A stretch of DNA of 10,133 nucleotides. Origin: Pedosphaera sp. (GTDB taxonomy: Bacteria > Verrucomicrobiota > Verrucomicrobiia > Limisphaerales > SXTU01). Shown piece by piece: positions 5,918-10,133 of this stretch (position 1 is its first letter; each line of letters starts with the position of its first letter). Under the pieces are notes generated by a model. It was not told where the DNA came from. It worked only from the letters and a program-made list of their open reading frames with translations, and ran no database searches. The stretch lies in assembly GCA_009695395.1 (NCBI GenBank), contig SIBB01000089.1, positions 1-10,133 on the forward strand, read 5' to 3'. Made by a program: the position numbers and the translations under genes.

Positions 5918-5966
5918 GGGGGATTATGTCAGCGGCAGCGGCGGAGCCTTGCTAAAAATATCGCCG

Positions 5967-7253
5967 CTACCGATTCATCAACGATTCAATCTCCTCGGCC
6001 TCAACAGGCGTTCCCGCCATCAAGTCCACCGGGCCGTCTGCGGTCACGACGATGTCGTTTTCCAGACGCACGCCGAAACCTTCCTCCGGCAGGTAAATGC
6101 CCGGCTCGACCGTCAACACCCAACCCGCTGCGAACGGTACGGTGTTGAAGCCCACGTCGTGAACATCGAGGCCGAGCGGATGGCCGAGGCCGTGCATGAA
6201 ATATTTCCGGCAGGCCGGCGTCTCTTCGGTCTGCTTCTTGACGTCGGATTTTTTCAGAAGGCCGAGCGCGAGCAACTCCTCGTTCATCATCATCTGCGAT
6301 TCCTTCTGCCAGTCACGGTGCAGCTTGCCGACGGTCGCGCCGGCGATGCTTGCACGCATGACGCGCAGGACGGCGTTGTACACAGCCTTCTGTCGGCGCG
6401 TGAATCTGCCGCTCACGGGAAGGGTGCGCGTGAGGTCGGCGTTGTAGTTCGCGTAGCTGGCGGCGACATCGAGCAGAAGCAGATCGCCTTTACGGCACCG
6501 CTGGTCGTTCTGGTTGTAGTGGAGCACGCAGGCGTTCGCGCCCGAGGCGATGATCGGGTTGTAGGCGAACTTCCCACGGCGCCGGATGAACTCCCGCGCC
6601 AACTCGGCCTCCACCTCGCATTCGTTCACGCCCGGCTTCACGAATCGAAGCAACCGGCGAAAGCCCTTCTCCGTGATGGCAACCGCTTGCTTTAACAGCT
6701 CAATCTCCCCGGCACTCTTCACCACGCGCGCCTGATGCAGCAGCTGGGCGAGGCGATGGTACGTGTGCAGTGGAAACTGCCGCTGACACTCGCGCGCAAA
6801 GCGGACATCGCGCGTCTCGACCCCGACGTCGGCGCGCTTGTGCTCGTTGGAATTCAGCCAGACACACTCCTGTTCGCACATGAGCTGGCGGAAGATCGTC
6901 GGAAAGTCCGAGAGCCATTTGACCGTTTGGATGCCGGAGATTTTCTGCGCGTCGGTTTTGGAGTGCTTGTGTCCCTCCCAGATTTTCAAATGCTCGCTCG
7001 GCTCGCGTAGAAAGAGGATTTCGCGGAGCTTCGGATCGAACGCGTCGGGCGCCAGAAGCAGGATGCTTTCCTCCTGCTCGATGCCCGCGAGATAGAACAG
7101 GTCGGAGTTCGGGTGCATCGGCAGCGAGCCATCCGCGTTGCTTGGCAACACGTCGTTCGCATTGACCACTGCGAGGGATTTCGGCGGCAGGAGCTGCTTC
7201 AGCCGCTCACGGTTTTCGATGAACAGCTTTGGATTAATCGGGGCGTGGCGCAT
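5967..7253 (-). CDS. pepP: Xaa-Pro aminopeptidase (aminopeptidase P, M24B)
   Basis: A 428-residue cytosolic enzyme that removes the N-terminal residue from peptides with proline in second position, using two metal ions (usually manganese). Residues 1-150 form the aminopeptidase P N-terminal domain, with the typical HPNSDLFYLAGIEQEESILLL segment. The C-terminal pita-bread domain carries all five metal ligands expected from Escherichia coli PepP: Asp262 (LLLLDVAA), Asp273 (NADLTRTLPVSGRF), His358 (HGLGHPLG), Glu383 (TVEPGIY) and Glu398 (VRLEND). His354 and His365 (DVHDVG) match the additional active-site histidines. Length is normal for the family and there is no signal peptide. It follows a plausible promoter and precedes the exported metallopeptidase, suggesting a peptide-use transcription unit. 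The start codon has no Shine-Dalgarno sequence. Confidence 0.93.
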   Translation of the reverse strand: MRHAPINPKLFIENRERLKQLLPPKSLAVVNANDVLPSNADGSLPMHPNSDLFYLAGIEQEESILLLAPDAFDPKLREILFLREPSEHLKIWEGHKHSKTDAQKISGIQTVKWLSDFPTIFRQLMCEQECVWLNSNEHKRADVGVETRDVRFARECQRQFPLHTYHRLAQLLHQARVVKSAGEIELLKQAVAITEKGFRRLLRFVKPGVNECEVEAELAREFIRRRGKFAYNPIIASGANACVLHYNQNDQRCRKGDLLLLDVAASYANYNADLTRTLPVSGRFTRRQKAVYNAVLRVMRASIAGATVGKLHRDWQKESQMMMNEELLALGLLKKSDVKKQTEETPACRKYFMHGLGHPLGLDVHDVGFNTVPFAAGWVLTVEPGIYLPEEGFGVRLENDIVVTADGPVDLMAGTPVEAEEIESLMNR

Positions 7254-7281
7254 GAAAAAACAGCACTTTTGCTTCGTTTAG

Positions 7282-7310
7282 CTTATCTTCAATACAGCCT
7301 GTTTTGTCAA
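7282..7310 (-). promoter_or_regulatory. Candidate sigma70-type promoter for the aminopeptidase gene
   Basis: On the minus strand a perfect TTGACA (7310-7305) is followed after 17 bases by GATAAG (7287-7282, 4 of 6 to TATAAT). The predicted transcription start near 7275 leaves a leader of about 22 bases before the ATG. The stretch is AT-rich compared with its surroundings. Confidence 0.5.
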
Positions 7311-7352
7311 AAACTTTTCCCTACTCACCAATACATCGTCGTAAAATGCAAA

Positions 7353-7374
7353 GTGCCGCGAAAAAGACCGGCAC
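7353..7374 (-). terminator. Weak candidate terminator after the alpha/beta hydrolase gene
   Basis: Perfect six-base arms GTGCCG and CGGCAC enclose a ten-base loop. On the minus strand the stem is followed by TTTGCATTTT, an interrupted T-rich tract. It lies 38 bases beyond the hydrolase stop and before the aminopeptidase promoter, the right place for a terminator. The stem is short and the T tract is broken. Confidence 0.35.
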
Positions 7375-7411
7375 ACGCGAGATAGGCGCCGCCATCGCCG
7401 CCGCCATCTGA

Positions 7412-8284
7412 TTACTTCTTCAAGCAGTCGGCCACGAACTCGAATAGAGCTTTCGTCGTCGGGTCTGCGGGCAAGCCGATTTCGGCGTTGATGCGAGTGT
7501 GATTGGTTTCGCGTGCGCCGAAGACTTTTGTAGGAATGTCGGCGCCCATCAACACCGCCCCGAACCGCTGCGCCTGCATGGAATTATCCGGATGATCGGC
7601 GACGTGCAGGATGAGAAACGGCGGGATGCTTTTGCCCTTCGCCACGTGTGTGACGGCCGAGTATTCGCGGTGCAACTCCGGGGTGTTGCCGAACTTCACG
7701 CGGTGCCCCTGTTTGGGCATCGGGAAACCATGCACGCGCAACCGCGTCTCGGCGGTCTCGATCATCGCCGGGATGTCGTAGGTGTCACCATCCACCGGCA
7801 CGCAGCCTTTGATGGTCGCGAACGAAAGCCCTTCGGCCTTCAAGTAACGCTCGTCCGTGCAGATGAGAGCGGCGAGTTGCGCGCCCGCGGAATGGCCCAT
7901 CACGAGAATCCGTTTCGGATCGCCACCGTGCTTGGCAATGTTCGCGTGAACCCAGCCGAGCGACTTGGCGATGTCGCGAAAGATCGTGACCATGTCCACC
8001 TCGGGCAGGAGCCGGTAGCCCGTCGAGACGAAAACAAAACCCTTGTCCACGAAAGCCTGCGGCTTGAGCTGGATGCTGGTCTTGTCGCCCGCCTGCCAAC
8101 CGCCGCCGTGAATCCAGAACACCACCGGCAGATTCTTCGCGTCCGACGGCGAATAGATGTCCACCTGCTGCCGCGGATTGGCCGGCGCAGCGTAGGAGAC
8201 GTTCGCGGCGGTGGGTTTGATGGTCGGCGTGTCGGCGGCGTAGAGGCAGCCGAATGATGTGAGCAGCAGCAACGTGGCTTTCAT
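7412..8284 (-). CDS. Secreted alpha/beta hydrolase, BD-FAE / carboxylesterase-like
   Basis: A 290-residue esterase. Residues 1-17 are a Sec signal peptide (MKATLLLLTSFGCLYAA). HGGGW at 59-63 is the oxyanion-hole motif of the hormone-sensitive-lipase-like and feruloyl-esterase-like hydrolases. GHSAG at 130-134 contains the nucleophile Ser132. The acid is probably Asp230 or Asp233 (HVADHPDN), and the catalytic His is His262 (ETNHTRI). The family cleaves acyl or aryl esters, often feruloyl or acetyl groups on polysaccharides; the actual substrate is not evident. I chose the ATG at 8284 over the in-frame GTG at 8311 because the signal peptide begins there. It follows the sulfatase by 54 bases and probably shares its transcript. 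A Cys lies in the signal region (SFGC) but lacks the Leu at -3 of a lipobox. Confidence 0.88.
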   Translation of the reverse strand: MKATLLLLTSFGCLYAADTPTIKPTAANVSYAAPANPRQQVDIYSPSDAKNLPVVFWIHGGGWQAGDKTSIQLKPQAFVDKGFVFVSTGYRLLPEVDMVTIFRDIAKSLGWVHANIAKHGGDPKRILVMGHSAGAQLAALICTDERYLKAEGLSFATIKGCVPVDGDTYDIPAMIETAETRLRVHGFPMPKQGHRVKFGNTPELHREYSAVTHVAKGKSIPPFLILHVADHPDNSMQAQRFGAVLMGADIPTKVFGARETNHTRINAEIGLPADPTTKALFEFVADCLKK

Positions 8285-8338
8285 GCCGGCAAGATTGCCA
8301 GACGCGGCCACCGCTGAACACCCGAAATTGCACCGCCG

Positions 8339-9934
8339 CTACTTCTTGCCTTGTTTCAGGAACTCCTCGCGGGTGATGAACCTATCCTTGTTGAGATCGA
8401 AATCCTCGAAACGGGCTTTGGCGTTGGCCTTGTCGGAGGCAGTGGTCATGAACTCCTCCAGACTCAGTTTGCCATCGCGGTTGTGGTCTCGCTGGTCGAA
8501 GCGGGCCGAGCGCGGGTCGGCATTCTTCGTGGGGGCTTCGGGAGTTGGTGTTCCCTTATTGTCTGCTGGTTTGTTGACCTTGTTGCCATCGGGATCCTCA
8601 CCGGACTCGCCGCCGAAGGCCTGGCCCTGCTTCAGGAAAAAAGGGTCGCGCGGGCCTTTGTGCTGGTCGAGCAGCGCTTGCAATTTCGACTTGGCAGCCT
8701 TCGCGGTGGCGTCGAGCGTGCCATCTGCGAGCGGGGATTTTTCGAGATCGTCCTTGGCAACGTGATAGAACTTGCCGCCAGCGTAGAGCTTGTAGTTCTG
8801 GTCGTGGGCGAACTCGAACTTCGCCGACGGCCCGCCGCTGGGGTTATACCAGACGTAAAGCCCGTCGCGCGGATTGCCTTTCTCGCCGCGCAACTGCGGG
8901 AGGAAACTGCGGCCGTCAATTTTCAACTCCGCCGGGACTTTCACACCCGCCGCCTCGCAAATGGTCGGCAGAAAATCCGTGGTGTCGATCATGTCGGTGC
9001 TCACCTTGCCGCTCGCGAAATGGCCGGGCCAGTTGCCGATGCCAGGGACGTGCGTGCCCCACATCGTGGACGTGCCCTTGCCGCCGACCACGTCGCGCCC
9101 CTTGAAACGCGACGGCGTGCCTTTGCCCGTGCCGTTGTCGCCGAGGATGAGAATGAGCGTGTTGTCGCGCAGCTTCAGTTCTTCGAGCTTGGCGACGAGT
9201 TTGCCGATGAGCTTGTCGGTGTAGGCGACCATGTCGGGGAAATGGCCGGAGGCTCCGTTGCCCTTTGCCTTGGCGGCCTTCGGCTCGAGGTAATCCGGAC
9301 TGTCCGGCGTCGCGTCGTAAGGCGAGTGCGTGAGCATCATCGGGTAGTAGAGGAAGAACGGTTGGTCCTTTTTGCGCGTGATAAAACCGAGCGCGTAGTC
9401 GCTCACGACGTCGGGGCCGTATTCGTTCTTCGTGTAGTCGTGGAGCTTGCCGTTGATTTCGAGGCCGGGATTTTTGTAGCGACCCGGACGGCGCGTGAGC
9501 TGCCAGAGCGCGTATTCGTCGAAGCCGAAATGCCCCGGGCCTTCGAAGTCGCCCTTGAGCTGCCACTTGCCGATGACGCACGTCGCGTAGCCAGCACCCT
9601 TGAGGAGATTGCCGAACGTCTTCTGCGACGGATCGAGATGGCCGAAGTGCGTGTAGTTGCGACTATTGCCCAGGCCAGTCATCAACTGCGCGCGCGTCGG
9701 CGTGCAGAGCGGCTGCGCGTGGCATTGCTCGAAGCGCACGCCGGTCGCGGCGAGGCGGTCCATCACGGGCGTCTTGTAGCTCTCGCCGCCGTTGGCCGTG
9801 ACGCATTCGTAGCCGAAGTCATCGACCATGATGAGGATGACGTTCGGCTTCTTCGCGTCCGCGGCCAAGACTGCGGTGGTCGGAAAGAGCGCAATTACAA
9901 ATGCGATGGTGAGGGTAGTGAGGAACTTTTTCAT
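8339..9934 (-). CDS. Secreted family S1 sulfatase with C-terminal EF-hand pair
   Basis: A 531-residue formylglycine-dependent sulfatase that hydrolyses sulfate esters. A Sec signal peptide spans 1-24 (AVLA before AD). Metal-binding Asp38-Asp39 are in VDDFGYE. The signature CTPTR at 77-81 makes Cys77 the residue to be converted to formylglycine. Other expected active-site residues are Lys123 (GKW), His203 (THSP), Asp266-Asn267 (LGDNG) and Lys286 (GGKGT). A Gly/Asp/Lys/Pro-rich linker (about 437-475) leads to two EF-hands: loop 483-494 (D-x-N-x-D-G, Leu490, Glu494) is canonical, while loop 513-524 (D-x-N-x-D, Ile520, Glu524) has Arg518 where Gly is usual. Calcium-binding tails are known on PVC-group sulfatases. 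The upstream esterase stop lies 14 bases before the start, so the two are likely in one operon. No maturase gene is in the window. The substrate is unknown. Confidence 0.94.
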   Translation of the reverse strand: MKKFLTTLTIAFVIALFPTTAVLAADAKKPNVILIMVDDFGYECVTANGGESYKTPVMDRLAATGVRFEQCHAQPLCTPTRAQLMTGLGNSRNYTHFGHLDPSQKTFGNLLKGAGYATCVIGKWQLKGDFEGPGHFGFDEYALWQLTRRPGRYKNPGLEINGKLHDYTKNEYGPDVVSDYALGFITRKKDQPFFLYYPMMLTHSPYDATPDSPDYLEPKAAKAKGNGASGHFPDMVAYTDKLIGKLVAKLEELKLRDNTLILILGDNGTGKGTPSRFKGRDVVGGKGTSTMWGTHVPGIGNWPGHFASGKVSTDMIDTTDFLPTICEAAGVKVPAELKIDGRSFLPQLRGEKGNPRDGLYVWYNPSGGPSAKFEFAHDQNYKLYAGGKFYHVAKDDLEKSPLADGTLDATAKAAKSKLQALLDQHKGPRDPFFLKQGQAFGGESGEDPDGNKVNKPADNKGTPTPEAPTKNADPRSARFDQRDHNRDGKLSLEEFMTTASDKANAKARFEDFDLNKDRFITREEFLKQGKK

Positions 9935-9948
9935 ACGTGCCGCTAGGC

Positions 9949-10133
9949 CTATTTTGATTTGGCTGCGGGGGCCTTGAGTTTTGAGATGAGATACTCCTGC
10001 GCGGACGCGTGTTTCACGTCGGGCGCTCCGGGGTAAACCAGTTCGCAGGCCACACCGTGCTTCTTGCAGTGCTCCTGGAGTTTCACGCCGAAGTTCGCCG
10101 TGTGCGTCGGGTCCTTCTGCTCCTGGCCCAGCG
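9949..10133 (-). CDS. Alpha/beta hydrolase, C-terminal part only (esterase-like), truncated by the window edge
   Basis: The last 60 codons of a gene entering from the right edge end in TAG at 9951-9949. The translation starts LGQEQKDPTHTANFGVKL and ends APAAKSK. The pattern K-D-P-T-H followed by ELVYPGAPDVKHAS matches the end of acetylxylan-esterase or BD-FAE-like alpha/beta hydrolases: the Asp of DPTH would be the catalytic acid and the His of VKHAS the catalytic base. The nucleophile elbow lies outside the window. The stop is 14 bases before the sulfatase start, with no terminator between them, so the two are probably cotranscribed. The exact esterase class cannot be fixed. Confidence 0.72.
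   Translation of the reverse strand, partial: LGQEQKDPTHTANFGVKLQEHCKKHGVACELVYPGAPDVKHASAQEYLISKLKAPAAKSK

Noticed and set aside
5874..6695. Plus-strand open frame of 273 codons opposite the aminopeptidase
   Set aside because: Antisense to a fully conserved pepP; the composition is that of a shadow frame.
8240..8284. Lipoprotein signal in the alpha/beta hydrolase (Cys13)
   Set aside because: The residues before Cys are SFG, without the Leu/Val at -3 expected of a lipobox.
8285..8311. GTG start for the alpha/beta hydrolase at 8311
   Set aside because: It adds nine residues before an obvious signal peptide that begins at the ATG at 8284.
8351..9946. A 531-codon open frame on the plus strand, opposite the sulfatase
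   Set aside because: It mirrors the sulfatase almost exactly. The sulfatase has full catalytic motifs, and the antisense frame is an Arg/Val/Ala/Glu-rich translation with no recognisable domain, as expected opposite a GC-rich gene.

Overview
The window reads as a piece of a moderately GC-rich genome from the Planctomycetes-Verrucomicrobia-Chlamydiae group, most likely Verrucomicrobiota. This is inferred from gene content only. The clues are two orphan pseudopilins with the FTLIELLVVIAIIGILASMLLPAL-type N-terminus and an H-x9-DG-type C-terminus, a secreted family S1 sulfatase fused to EF-hands, a SASA-family carbohydrate esterase, and BD-FAE-like alpha/beta hydrolases. No rRNA, tRNA, transposase, integrase or CRISPR array is visible.

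Every gene I can support lies on the minus strand, so transcription runs from high to low coordinates. From the right edge: the C-terminus of an alpha/beta hydrolase (9949-10133), a sulfatase with a C-terminal EF-hand pair (8339-9934) and a second secreted alpha/beta hydrolase (7412-8284). These are closely spaced and look like one transcription unit for removing sulfate and acyl groups from polysaccharides or related esters. A candidate promoter at 7282-7310 then starts a second unit: a cytosolic Xaa-Pro aminopeptidase (5967-7253) and, 49 bases further on, a large exported protein (4073-5917) with a VHL-beta-like N-terminus and two complete zincin modules.

The middle region (3054-4072) holds one small secreted Thr/Pro-rich protein (3306-3863). 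It ends at a strong intrinsic terminator and is bracketed by two nearly identical 38-base direct repeats. Each repeat copy sits 60-75 bases upstream of a start codon: one before the small secreted gene, one before the first pseudopilin.

The left third has two consecutive pseudopilin genes (2235-3053 and 1327-2148), a short C-terminal gene remnant (about 1208-1312), a SASA-type O-acetylesterase (30-1160) and, overlapping its stop codon by 4 bases, the start of another exported protein that runs off the left edge.

Taken together this is a mostly secreted, polymer-degrading accessory region: esterases, a sulfatase and peptidases, with surface pseudopilins. None of it amounts to a clearly new defence or mobile system. 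The items most worth a second look are the duplicated metallopeptidase with the VHL-like domain, the shared 38-base element, and the near absence of Shine-Dalgarno sequences.
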